This document shows positions 45,447 through 56,637 of a DNA stretch of 64,000 nucleotides, piece by piece. The notes below the pieces were generated by a model. That model was not told where the DNA came from. It saw only the letters and a program-made list of their open reading frames with translations, and searched no databases. The DNA is taken from assembly GCA_037367355.1 (NCBI GenBank), contig CM074697.1, positions 2,914,001 through 2,978,000 of the forward strand, in the 5' to 3' direction. The translations under genes were made by a program, and so were the position numbers. Position 1 is the first letter of the stretch; every line of letters begins with the position of its first letter. This stretch comes from Neoscytalidium dimidiatum. Its lineage: Eukaryota > Ascomycota > Dothideomycetes > Botryosphaeriales > Botryosphaeriaceae.

Positions 45447-46291
45447 ATGGCTTGTCTTGGCATGGGGATCTTTTACGGCGGCGTCATCACTGGAATCCCT
45501 GTTGTGACTGGAGTGGCCGAAGGGGTGCATCATCAAAAGGAACAGAACAAAGAAGCGGCGAACGAGACGCGCATGGTCAAATTCTACATGGACGTGTATT
45601 GCGGAGCCAAGAGCAGCAAAAGAGCCGAAGTCGATGGAGGCATGGTTGTACTGCACAAGGAAAGGGTGGGTGGATTCCACCAGGGCCCCTGTGAAACCGT
45701 GTTCTCTGACCACCGTCGCAGTTATGGGTCTGCCCCAAAGACGAAGGGACCGGCCTTCCGGTTTCCCCGAAGCCAGGAGTTCCACCTCCGCACCCGTTCA
45801 CTGGCTTTTACATCATGTACCCGGACGAAGACCGGAACCCGCGGGAGCGCGGCCTCGTTACGACGCTTCCCACTGACCCGCCCATGCTCAACTGGATATA
45901 CGTCGAGAAGGATCAAATGTTTCTCACCCATGGGAATCGCACGCAAAGCATTGCCCATGTGGTCGGGCCGTGGGACTGGACTGACGATGAGCAAGGCGTG
46001 ACTCTTGAGGGCTGGGAAGGCTTCGTGGCGGTCGAGCTGGATGAGGGCGAAGAGGTGGATGGGCTGAAATGGCAGCTGTACTATGATAGATGGGACGACA
46101 AATTGGGGAAGACTAAGATGGTAGATGGAAGAAGGGTGTTGCCGGTGAGTTTGGAGAGACGAATATTACCCGAAGAGCTGCGAAAGCAGCAAGAAGAGGA
46201 GGCAGAGCGTAAGATGCAGGTGAAGAGTACTGGAGATCTGAAGACAAAGCTCGACCTTAAAGACCCGAAAGACTTCAAGCCAAGACGGTAA
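45447..46291 (+). CDS. Conserved Pezizomycotina protein of unknown function
   Basis: Two exons, 45447-45665 and 45722-46291, with a 56-nt intron (GTGGGT donor, CTGAC branch, CAG); 262 aa. The N-terminus MACLGMGIFYGGVITGIPVV is hydrophobic, then VHHQKEQNKEAANETRMVKF. The splice restores ER-LWVCPKDEGTGLPVSP. Other well-kept blocks are HPFTGFYIMYPDEDRNPRER, DPPMLNWIYVEKD, THGNRTQSIAHVVGPWDWTD and TLEGWEGFVAVELDE. I recognise it as a common, unnamed family in filamentous ascomycetes. No enzymatic motif is evident. It ends in a charged, Lys/Glu-rich helix. The hydrophobic start could be a membrane anchor. Function cannot be assigned. Confidence 0.8.
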
Positions 46292-47736
46292 CCGGGGACG
46301 GATCTGGACGGACGGGCGTTTCCTGGCGTGCAGGGACACTATTATTATATAGATCTGGGAAGGAATGGTGCGTACACGATGAATTACTTTTTCTCGCCGT
46401 TTTCTCTTGACGCCTGAGGCCGTGACGAGTGGCCGACGTGCTCGAGGAGTCTCCTCATATTGGAGAAAAGACTTTTTTTTTCTTTTATCCTCCTTTTCTT
46501 TTACCTAAGGAAAGAAACTTGAAACTCGCATGTCTTGGCACATGATGAGATCAAGTACTTCAAGGAGCAGTGCGCTCTTGCAGGCCCCGTTAATGGTACC
46601 AGTAACCCAATTTCGTACTAGGAAAGCAACAAATGGCTAATAATAATATGAGGCATCCATGGGGTGTGTGAAATTCCGAAGTAAGTTTCAGTGGCAGCAT
46701 TTTCTGTTGCTCAAGTAGTGTCTAGCGAACAGGTATAAGCTATGGTATCCTAAGCGCACTCATTTCCAAGCAGAGAGAGGGTTGCCCTAAACGCCATGGA
46801 GAATAGTCCAGTAGTGGCTACTACACTTAGCCGGAGGTACTAGCCTAACTGATTGGAGAGGTTTGATTTGCGTGCTAACCAAGGCGGCGGAGATGCACTC
46901 ATGACCTGCATCAAGAGGCTTGGCGCTAGTCGAACCCGTGACGCTCGTGCTTTGGCCAAGGATTCGTGGTACCTTCAGCTGACCGGGTATTGCCGTGGTC
47001 ATATCGCCGTTGTCACGAAGATACCGTGGTTGTAAATTAGGGGCCAGCGTAAGCTTCTCGAGGCGCCCTGAGAATCTGGAGCTTAGCGGATCCGTGTGCA
47101 TGTGGACGTGATCGATGGGGCACTCGTGGCTGAGTTGGCTTGACGTGGTGTGGGGCAGGCGTTTGCTTCACGGATTCTAGACCGTTTATCGTCGACTCCA
47201 CAATCGTTAAGGGCCAACCAGGACTCAGCGTAGAGACAGCAGCCTCACTTGGAAGCCTTCGCTTGATATAGGGGTCTGAAGCCGATACACTACTGATCGC
47301 TGCTAAGTCGTGGCTGCGAATGAAGAAGATTGCCTGCGTTTGATCTCAGTCACCAGAAAAAGCTCAAGCTTGATCCTTATCCGGTCAACGAGAGCTCACT
47401 TGCATTTCTCACTTGCTCGAGGCTCAATAATGTTCATTGCTTCAAGATTCATCTCATGTCCGACTCCGGAATGGACGTAATCCGAGTGGGTATAAATGCC
47501 TGGCACAGGTGCCCTTCTCTTATCCCTAAAAATGCATGTTCTTCCTTTAACCCAGAGCTCTATGCTCGTAGTAGCGACAGTGGTATCAATGTGTAAATGC
47601 AAAACAGCCGTTCCCGCTCGCCAGATGTGACCAAATCATGCAGATCGTCTGCTCGACGTAACCAGTACAGATCGCTAAAAATGACGAGGACAAATAAAGG
47701 AGGAAAAAAAAAACAAATCTAAGCGACAGCCTGCTC
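46292..47736. other. Convergent intergenic region
   Basis: About 1.45 kb between convergent genes. The left part is T/A-rich with a poly-T run near 46470. Two plus-strand frames of 60-90 codons lie near 46853 and 47330 and lack motifs and plausible starts. No RNA gene is seen; a GGTTCGA-like box on the minus strand near 46930 does not fold as a tRNA. Confidence 0.5.
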
Positions 47737-48642
47737 TCATGGCAGTTGGGTATCATCCTCCTCTTCGACCTCAGCAATGGGCTCCAGGCCCGGTTTGTAC
47801 AAGGCTTTCTCGTCGCCGGAAAACCTGACGGTACCTCTACGGTTGTGTCTTCTTCTATGAAGCCTGCAGGATGATGTTAGCTTGTACAGTGGCAATACAA
47901 AAAGAGGTCGGAAAACCTACCAGACAATTACATCCTCGCCGAGCTCAATCATGCACAGCATGACGAGCACGAAAACGAGGAGCTTCAGTGCAAACATATG
48001 CCTTTCTGGACGGTTCCATGCATCCAGAACCTCCTCCAGGAAAGACATCCTTTGTCCCTTCTTCTCGGCGGAGTCCTTGTCCTTATCTGGACTTGATGAC
48101 TTCTGGGCGTCATTCTTCCTTGCTCGCTCGGCAGTGGTGGTATCGGCATATAAGGCATCCTCGAAACTGCTGGCAACCTCTTCTGCCACATCAACACTCC
48201 GGCATACTATTCGGCCCTTCGGCTTTTGCTCGTGATCACCGGCCCGTCCATCAGAGTATTTGGTTCTAGCAACGGTCAAGGAGGCAGCGGTAGGGATTGG
48301 TCTCTTTCCCCACAACAAGTCAGTTGCAGCTTTGGCGACTTTCTCGTCCTGGTCCAAGATCCACTGCTCCAGGCGGGCGGCCTCCTCGGCGGCCGCTTCG
48401 GCGGGGGCTTCGCGCCAGGCCTGCAGCTGAGGACCGAGGGCGGCGCAGGTGTCTGTGACAATGTCTCGCGGCGAAGTGGGCGAAGGCGAAGATCGTAACG
48501 AGGGGAAGAAAGGCGTGCTAGTAGGCATCACAGCGCAGCGGCATTGCTGGGAGGTGCGCGGAGCGGGAGCAGCAGGTAGCGGGGCGGCAGCGGAGAGGGA
48601 GAGGAGGAGGAGTGTGGTGAGTAATGTCGTGGTGCCGGGCAT
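47737..48642 (-). CDS. Predicted type I membrane protein, function unknown
   Basis: Two exons, 48642-47921 and 47863-47737, with a 57-nt intron (GTAGGT donor, GCTAAC branch, CAG); 282 aa. The ATG at 48642 opens a signal peptide (MPGTTTLLTTLLLLSLSAAA); the open frame upstream of it is ignored. The lumenal part has two Cys close together (QCRCAVMPTSTPFFPS), another near DTCAALGPQLQAW, an Ala/Glu helix (EAAAEEAARLEQWILDQDEK) and a Lys/Ser-rich linker. A single TM at about 217-238 (MFALKLLVFVLVMLCMIEL) is followed by a basic then acidic tail encoded mostly by exon 2 (HRRRHNRRGTVRFSG; EEEDDTQLP). I do not recognise the family. The layout suggests a single-pass protein with its basic tail in the cytosol. 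Confidence 0.65.
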
Positions 48643-51435
48643 GGTGGCTACGGTAGCGCAGATGGGCAGCCTGCCGGGCGGGACGAGGAGCGAAGAGCGG
48701 AGGGAGCCACGACGACGGGACAGAGTTTGACGCTTGAGAGGGTGGCACAACGGGCGGTATATGAGAGGAGCGGTTTGACCGGTGCGGCGGGCGGTGACGG
48801 GCACAGATGTCGGATGAGCGGTCTCGACAGGAAAAATGGCGTGGGTGTCGCGGCAAACAAGGACTCATGCAAGGGCGACGGCGGACACAGCGGCTTCTGG
48901 AAGCAAATGTGGAGACGGTTCAGGCGGAGCTCGGCGGACAACGCAGCGGGCGGTCCACGTTGCTGGGGGGCGGATGCAGGAGGGAAAAAGTCTGCAGCGG
49001 TTGTTGGGGCGTGGACAGTCGGGCTTTTGGGCTCTTGTGACTCTTAACTGCACGCCAGCACAGCAGCGGCCGACAGACATGCCGGCATAGCGGCATGGCG
49101 GGCGCACAACACCGCTCCTCGGGCGCTACTCAGGCACGGGCTTAGCGCGGGGACTGGCATGAATGACCACGGCCTCGCACGGGACCCGGGCTGGCGCGCG
49201 CCGAGCTTGTTCCCAGAGGTTCGCGGCGAAGACACGGGGCCAGTGGCGGAGCAGGCTCGCAGGCTCGCAGGCGCGAAATTGGCGGGTGTTGGGCGTCTCG
49301 CGCGCCCGGCGCCAGCGGCCTGGGGCCTGGGGCCTGGGGCCACAACACCACGCCCACAGAGCAAGCGCGGGCCCCGGCGCCCCTCCAACCGCCCAGCTAG
49401 CCGCCTGCTTCTTTATTTTTGGCCGCCACACACTCCTCCAGCGCGTCAGTTTCATGATAAACATAGTCCTGTCCCCGTTTCGACTCTCGGCGTCACGCTG
49501 CTGTGGGTTTCTCTCGTCCCTCTCCCCTGGCCTTCGCCTCCGCCGCCGCGCTCGTTCTCGCGCTCTGCCGTCTCGTACCGCCCCAGCTGGCCTGCGCGCA
49601 CGAGCTGCTGGCCGGCCGTCGCTCCCGCAAGCCTCTTTCATCACACCCGTCATCACCCAGGCCGGCGCGCCTTCAGCTACCGCGTCGCGTCCGTCACGCG
49701 CGCGCGCCCAGCGTGCGACGACGCCGCTGTACCAGACGTCGGCCTTCGGATTGTTCGACTGTCGAGCCGGAAGCAGCGGAAGCTTGACGGAATGAGAAAT
49801 CAACACTGACTTTCCGGTGCTAGCCGTCTTTTGTCAGCGCAGGCGTGCATCAGGGTCCGTCCGGGTCGCTCTGCTGATCCGACGCCTTCGCTTTCGCGGC
49901 TCCCGGAACGCTCTGCTTTTCCGTATCTGTCGTCGTATCTGATCATGAGCCCGCCCATCGTCATCGACGAAGAATCCGCATCTCTTTGCTGCTCGCTCTC
50001 GTATCCGCCACCAATCCTCCATCCACTTACCCAAACGGGCGCGACCTGCGACCTCCAATGACTAAACACGAAATCCAGTCTCCTCCTTTCCCACATTCCT
50101 CCTACCGAAGCCCCAATTCTCGTTCTCGGGCCCCAGCCTTTTCGGACCGCTGCCTTCACCCCAATCCTCTGCGTGCCTTGACTTTCCCACTTCTTCTCGT
50201 ACTGGCCTTATGATGCTCCACAGCCATCGGTTAGCCTTGCGCTCACCCAATGCGGACGGCAGCGCTTCGGCCTCAACCCTTTCTCAGAACTCTTCCGCTG
50301 CTTCGTCGCTAGGGAGTCCGCCCCAAGGATGAGTTTTCTCACACCTTGAACGCCGCTGACATGTATTGGATCTACATACAGGTATGCACATGGTCAAAAT
50401 ATGCCCCGCCCTCCAAGATTCCCCGCAAACCTTACAATTTCTACGGCCGCCATTCTCCTTGTCGCATCCCTGTCGCTGCTCGCTCGGCTCCCTAATCTGC
50501 AAGCTTTCATACCTTTACCTTCAACAGTTCCGTTTCGGCTGCTTCAGCCCTGTCCGGGCCACTCCATTGTCTTTGCTTTCAGTCGAGCTTATCACCACCT
50601 GCATTTCCTTCCTTAACCCTTTCTTGACTCTATTTTTGTCTTTCTAACTCGGCTGTTTTTCGGGGTTGTTCTCCGTAAACATGCACGTGCCACGTCTCCG
50701 CCTTGGAGGTTATCTCCACCCGCAAAACGGACTATATATATCACTGTTCTTCTCTACGACCTCTGACCAGTTCGTGGGTGTCCCCACCGATCCACTGACT
50801 CTTGAAATATTCTTGTCTACTCGATCTAGTGAATCGGATGCCCTCTTGCTGCTTACGAATACCGGCGGAGTATCTTTCATAGTGTAGACAGCGAATAAAC
50901 AATCCGTTCGAATTCGAGCACACGCCGAGCATCACCTGCCTACCACCCAAACTTAGGTGTATTGGGTTCTTGATTAATACATCAATTGGCGATATTATCG
51001 CATACAACACTTGTGCAAGCTAGAAGACAAGTAGGTGGGGCTAGTGGTGTCTCTCGCAGTATTCACCTGGGTTTCCCTGTTCGTTGTCCAATCATTCTTC
51101 CAGCTCTATTAGCACTCGGAATCACGCATGAGACTGCACTTTGTCCCCCAGCTCTCGTTTCTCAAGTCCGCGAATTGTATTGTTCCCTCTTCATTAGTCT
51201 ATCCGTTAAGCGACAAATGGTGCTCGCGACCGCCCAAGGGATGACTTCTGCGCATTCCTCCCTTGCGCTGTTGATGTTTTTGCCACGGAACGCACTGTGG
51301 CGCGAGGAGAATTCCATAATGAGACCTCGCCTCATTCGCTCGCCTTAATACATGATCTTACGCGTGCAATCCCCGACGCCTGTACTTTACTGTGCAAGTC
51401 GTTCGCTTCTCTTTTCAGGACTTCGTTCTCTCATT
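48643..51435. other. Long GC-rich intergenic region
   Basis: About 2.8 kb between divergent genes. The left 1.2 kb is very GC-rich, with tandem GGCCTGG-like units near 49318-49340, and yields long open frames on both strands that I attribute to composition: they overlap each other and show no motif. The right part approaches the secreted-protein gene and is more A/T-rich. No gene is supported. Confidence 0.5.
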
Positions 51436-53344
51436 ATGCAGTTCTCATTCTCCGCGCTGTGCGCCCTTCCGCTCTTTGCAAACTCAGCTTACGGCGCAGT
51501 CAGGTTCAGACACGAGGCTATTAGGGTTCAGCGGCAACAGCAACCACAGCGACTAGCTCAAGCAACAGAAGATGAAGCGCTCCACAAGCGCCAACTTCTT
51601 ATCCCTTCGATTCCTTCCGGCCTCGTGGAAAACATCGCGACAATGGCTGTCGAGGAAGCTGCTCCCAGCGTGGCAATCATCACTAGCACCCCGACATCCA
51701 CAGTATTTTCCTATTACTATCCTTCGCCGTCGGCTTTCCCAACACCAATCACGCAACAAAGCCAAGTAGAAACCACATATGTTCCCCGAATTACAACATG
51801 TAAGGGCCCTTTAGTCGCCTTAGAGGTAATCGAGCAGACAATCTCCCCGTTCCTCAATTACACTTCGACAATATATGCCGACGGCCCTGTAACCTGCGAC
51901 ACTCTATATTACACTGAGATCACCACCATCTGCGCGACTACTCTCACAGGCGTGGCCAGCAAAGTCACTATTTCCGAATGTACGCAAGACGTGACATTCT
52001 CCAGCGCCTTTGGAGTTACCACGGTGACTCCACACTCTACTGCGACGGACGTCGATGGGAACAGATTGAGAATCACAGCAGCTCCATCCATTCAGCTGCG
52101 CACCACGTACTACCTGGCACCTTGGCAGTCTTTCACTGCCAATGCAGGCGCGCTCCCTGAAGATGTCGACGTCAAGGTATGCCACCAACGCCCCGAAAAC
52201 GAGACGATGGAAGACTGCATCCGCAGGGAGGAATCGTGGATTGTTATTCCAGTTACCTTGACATCGACGTACACGAGCTCCGTGGACTTGCTTGCCACAC
52301 TTACCGAAGGCCCTGGTGAGTACGTTGTCGGGACTATACGTGGACAATTTGTGGGCAATGCGACCGTAGTGAGTTTGTCGACGGAGATGGTCTTAAACTA
52401 CGCGTACGAGGCCCAAACTGTCAGTCGTGCGCCTAGAGTAGGGTCTTTCGCAACGGGCTTGGTAGCAGCCGCGACTCCGGAAGATGCGCCAGCTACAGTG
52501 ACGGAGCTCAGTGGTAGCCCCGGAGCGCTCCGAACAATTACGTCAACGAGGACAACAACAAGGACAAGGACAAGGACAGTAGAGTTAGCATCGTCGACAG
52601 AAACTGAAGACGAGTGAGTGCCAGCATGGAATTTCCCGATGTGAGGGACGCGTTCGGGTTTAACACAAGCACAGGGTAACAACAGTTCTCACTGAGAGTT
52701 TCACAACCACCATCTATAGCGGCACATCTACTGTATACGACAAGGAGGAGATGGCTGCTACAGGTTATTCATTCGTAATGGAGTTCCTTTCAGGAAACCA
52801 ACCATCCTCCTTACGCAATGACGACCCGTTCGCTTTTGCAACACCGTCCGCGGCGATATTATTCGCAGAAAGCTATACTATGACTCCAGAAGTGGCTATC
52901 CCAAATACGTTGGGTTCGGGGTTTTCTGCTGACACGGCCTCTACAACACCCAATTTTCTTTTTGAAAGTCCAGTGACGACTTCGGGGCCAACTATGGGGG
53001 ACAAGATTCTACCGTGGTCTTCAGAGACTGAAGCACCGATTTCTGATCCTCGCTTGGTAAACTTGGCCTTCCCGTTGCCTTTCGAACAGCTGTCCTCAGT
53101 TTCGGAGGCGCCGACTGCCTCTTGGATTCCTGAATTTGTGCCAGTCACAGAAAGCCCGTCCCTTGAAGCAAGCCCCGTTCTGGTACCGAGTCCAGCTCTT
53201 CTGCAACATGTTCAATCGCCTCCTCTTCCAGAAGTGTACTCATTGGACTCACAGCCTTCCCACTCTACCGCGGAGGTCGTGGTATCGGCAACTCCGGTTC
53301 CTAGTTCCCCATTTCCAATAAGATGGTTTAATACAACTACGTAA
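51436..53344 (+). CDS. Large secreted Ser/Thr-rich protein, function unknown
   Basis: Two exons, 51436-52613 and 52675-53344; the intron is 61 nt (GTGAGT donor, CAG acceptor). It encodes 615 aa. The last codons overlap a GTAAGT; using that donor with an acceptor at 53399 would end the protein at 53415 (619 aa) instead. The ATG at 51436 starts a signal peptide (MQFSFSALCALPLFANSAYG); a longer in-frame start at 51352 would bury it. A Kex2-like site follows (HKRQLL). The middle has paired Cys (TTCKGPL, VTCDTLYY, ICATTLTG, SECTQDV) within a Thr/Tyr-rich beta-like region. A TRTTTRTRTRT repeat ends exon 1. Exon 2 is Ser/Thr/Pro-rich and probably O-glycosylated. No GPI signal or TM is evident at the end. 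It resembles cell-wall or adhesin-type secreted proteins in composition only. Confidence 0.65.
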
Positions 53345-53865
53345 GTGCAGGTACATGATACTGGATAATGGAGCAGAAAGAGCTGATATATGTCAGCAGG
53401 CCTCGATTCCAGTAACTTACTCTAGTGAGGTAAAGACAGTTGATGTCACACGACACAACGATCTACAACGGACTACTTCTTGATGGACAACATGCGGTCT
53501 ACGTCTCCGGAAACATTCTTTAACTAAATGTTGGATTATATGGCTGCTACTATGCTTATGGCTCTTGCGTCATTACTGCTCTCTTCTGTAATTATCTGCT
53601 ATTGATGAATGCAATTACGGCTGACGAAATGACGGTTTCGTTGTCCGTACATTCCAACCACTTGAGCTGGCATGTTGTGTCATGCGTATCTTGCTCCTCA
53701 CGTTATTACAGCATTCATTCAAATTCAAGGGAGTGAATGCACAAAAGCTGTGAAATAAGCAGCAGCTCAATTTGCGCTCTATAGCTCCTGCTAACGCCGC
53801 CTCCAACCAGCTCCTACACACTTCAACTTCGGCATCACACTCCAAGAATTGCGCTGCCGATACCT
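53345..53865. other. Spacer between two Ser/Thr-rich protein genes
   Basis: About 520 bp with no supported gene. It contains a possible tiny terminal exon of the upstream gene at 53400-53415. Confidence 0.5.
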
Positions 53866-54336
53866 ATGAATAATATGGGCCTAATCTTATTCCTCGCCAT
53901 GGTCATTACCATGGTGCTGAATCGAGGCTTTAGTAATGCGTCATCAATCCACTCATCTACCACATTCACATCCAGTAAAAGCAACGGAGTTCTTACGGTG
54001 ACCCGTGGCCCTCAAATCACAAACATCAACCAAATTTCCTCCGTAGATCCAACATTTGTATCCAGTCCGATGCTCTCAGCCTCATTGCTCGAAGTTACCC
54101 CGGTAGCAACTCCCTCAACAAGCTCCGACCTCATGACAGGGACTTCCACTACTGAATCGAAAAAGCCTCGCGTAGAGAGCAGTGTTGTCAATCCTGATGG
54201 GGCTGCGTTGTCCCAAGGTATGATAAGAAACGATGCAAATATTGGGGCAAATGTGCCTGGAGCAGCTGCCTGGCGGGCCTTTGGGAAGAGACACGGATCC
54301 GTTCGCCGGATCGGCACGTCATCAGTCGGAGTCTAG
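53866..54336 (+). CDS. Small Ser/Thr-rich protein with N-terminal hydrophobic segment, unknown
   Basis: Single open frame of 156 aa from an ATG at 53866. The N-terminus MNNMGLILFLAMVITMVLNR looks like a signal peptide or anchor. The rest is rich in Ser, Thr and Val (STTFTSSKSNGVLTV; TPSTSSDLMTGTSTTESK) and ends with a basic stretch (WRAFGKRHGSVRRIGTSS). It has no Cys and no known motif. Composition resembles exon 2 of the secreted gene just upstream on the same strand, so it may be a related or co-regulated product. It could also be a chance frame. Confidence 0.4.
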   Translation: MNNMGLILFLAMVITMVLNRGFSNASSIHSSTTFTSSKSNGVLTVTRGPQITNINQISSVDPTFVSSPMLSASLLEVTPVATPSTSSDLMTGTSTTESKKPRVESSVVNPDGAALSQGMIRNDANIGANVPGAAAWRAFGKRHGSVRRIGTSSVGV

Positions 54337-54820
54337 AGTATTCACGGCACCATGCTTGAGGGCTGTGTACCTGCCTGATATCGCGACTGCTGGAGTCAAC
54401 AGCATCACCGCCTTCTAATCTGTGACTTATCCATGGAAATCGGTTCTAACAACATGCTTATTTAATTGTATTCGAAGCGGAAGGTGATTGACACCGACAT
54501 GGCAACCTCTCCAAAGACTATAGTCGAGATGAGTAAACCGCGTGCGGAAGCCCGGGCCCTGATGCGTGCTTTCGTGGTTTTTACGCATATCAAGACTGTA
54601 GCCTGAAGCAAGTAGATAGATTAATTTATTGGTGTAGCCAAACCAGGCCATGCTCTCGGGCATGGCTGTTCAAATATGAGGATCGGTATGATGCGCTGGC
54701 GTGTTTATTTACACTGACGGTCTGGAATGATGCCTTGAAGCAGATTGCGAACAGTGTAGTTATCTATATAACGCCGCCCAATGCAAAATACTAAAGAGTC
54801 TAGTCTTTTAACGGTCATTA
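54337..54820. other. Convergent intergenic gap
   Basis: About 480 bp between the small Ser/Thr-rich gene (+) and the carrier gene (-). No gene or repeat is seen. Confidence 0.55.
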
Positions 54821-56194
54821 TCAATCCAACAAAATGTCGTACCCGTCTTTCTCTATCCTCGCAGGATTAGTCGCTAGACCGTATTTCCTTCGTACTATCT
54901 CGAACACAATCAAACCGGCGCTTGTGCTAGGTACTTGACGGATGGTGCTCATGAAAAAATCTTTATACAACCACCTTCTCCAGCCTCCAAGGCGTCGAGC
55001 TTGCATGCGGCACTGCTCGAACGTCTTTTCATACGCATGGTAGTAGAGACGAAAAACTGAGCGCCTTTGCTTCTCCTGCTGCGCGGCGAAATCCATGGAC
55101 TCCAAGCGGCTGTAATGTACATTCTGTATTTCCGTCAATGGATGGGCGATGGCTTGCTGAAACACGGATGCCGCAATGCCTGCAAACAGCAGAAAGGTAG
55201 GCTCCATCATGAAATGGGGTTTGATGGTGGGGCGCTCGCCCTCAATGTACTGAATCGTGGATTTCCATGGGTGCCATTCAAAGACTGGAGTATGCTTGCC
55301 GTAGTACTCGGTTACGAAGTTGTAGTACATCTGGGACTTTATGTACTCGAACGTCGCAAAGAAAACCCCCGAGCCAAGTGAATCTTTCAGAAGAGACAAT
55401 GACCATCCAGCAAATACTCCACGGAGACCAATTTCGTGGAGTTTATGTGCGCCGTACTGCCACATAGATTTGTACCGGCCCTCAAGCATATCGCTCGTCT
55501 GAAAACGAACCTGCAGCGCGTCCAGTGGCGCAGCAACGACAGACTGGATGGATCCAGCCGCAAAGCCTGCGGCAAATGTACAGTGCGGAGGAGCGGGAGG
55601 GTACACCCGCTTGGCGGAGTGGGAGGACGGCTCGTGCAGTGCTCCAAGAGCTTGCAGATAGCCTGTATACAAAACAGCGCCGACGCTGGAAACGGTTGAT
55701 TTAGTGACTACCTCGCAATAGTCGCAGCGACCCACTTACGTAACATTTGCTAACATGGGCGGCAAGACCTGGTTGGGAATGAAGCTCCATCCATGCTCTC
55801 GTACAGCATGAGCAAGGATGGCCGGTGCAGTCATGCGCCATGACCACGGTAGGTTTGCCTGGACGCGGGGATTGATTGCTCTTGCATAGGCCTATGCGTG
55901 AGGAGTAAGCGTGTGGACTTGAAAGAGCGGCCGTCCAGAACTATACCATGTAACTGCGAAGTGTTAGCGAGGGTTGACAAGTGGGCAGCAAGAGACGCAC
56001 TCGATGCGGGAACGGAAGAAGGCCTTGATGGGAGCCCTGAAGTAGAAAGTCATAAACTGAACCGCCAAGGCGCGGATGCCAGCAGCAGAAGCGCCGGTAG
56101 TCGCATTGTTCTTGGGATGCCTCCTCTTGCGGTGGTCACCCGGGTCTTGCAGGTCGGTAGAGTCCGGAAGAGGTCCATCAGCAACGGTGGTCAT
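54821..56194 (-). CDS. Mitochondrial carrier family protein
   Basis: Four exons: 56194-56001, 55953-55947, 55891-55740, 55685-54821; 405 aa. Exon 2 is a 7-nt microexon; it restores the family string RI-DYM-AYARAINP. Introns are 47, 55 and 54 nt; the second has the unusual donor GTATAG. The N-terminus is hydrophilic (HRKRRHPKNNATTG). Carrier-type repeats follow. The clearest P-x-D/E-x-x motif is APLDALQVRFQT, with a degenerate second at HPLTEIQNVHYSR. Other marks are HGWSFIPNQVLPPMLANVT, GLRGVFAGWSLSLLKDSLGS and IRQVPSTSAGLIVFEIVRRK. This is a conserved fungal branch of the SLC25 family. The transported substrate cannot be told from sequence. It is divergent from Spt16 across about 440 bp. Confidence 0.82.
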
Positions 56195-56637
56195 CGTCCG
56201 GAGATGCGGCAGAAAAGTTGAAAAGCCAGAGACATGAGGGCAGCCAGAGGAAGGAGATGAAGCTGCTGCGACGGGCAGGCTGAGCAGGTGCGGAGGTCAC
56301 TCGGTGAAAGACATGAAGGCGCGCGCACGCCCAAAGCGCGACGGGACGACTGCGCCAGTGACCCTGCGTGCCTGCGCCAGCGCTCCGGACCAACGTCATT
56401 CGGAATTAGGGTTTTGCCGGAGCCGTGCATCCGTGCGCGCTAGGTCTACCTGCCCGGACCGCGACCGCGACTGATTGCGCCCGCCTGTCGCGCCAAGAGC
56501 TTTCGTGAAGCGCGTTCGCCATCTCTCTCGACACCCTCGTCCCCTACTCCGCTTCTCTTCCACTCCACCTCCATATCCTTCGTCCCCAGTCCTCTCGCAA
56601 CGTGTTTGCGAAGGCGTCGCGCGCGCCTGCCGTCTCC
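56195..56637. promoter_or_regulatory. Bidirectional promoter, carrier / SPT16
   Basis: A 443-bp gap between divergent start codons, holding both promoters and 5' UTRs. The SPT16 side is C-rich. No specific operator is recognised. Confidence 0.5.

Noticed and set aside
46900..46960. Possible tRNA on the minus strand from a GGGTTCGACTAG box
   Set aside because: The flanking bases do not form the T-arm and acceptor stems, and no A-box is found at the right distance.
48727..49809. Several long GC-rich open frames on both strands (up to 226 codons)
   Set aside because: They overlap each other in all frames as expected of high-GC DNA, and show Arg/Ala/Pro-rich low-complexity translations with no conserved motif.
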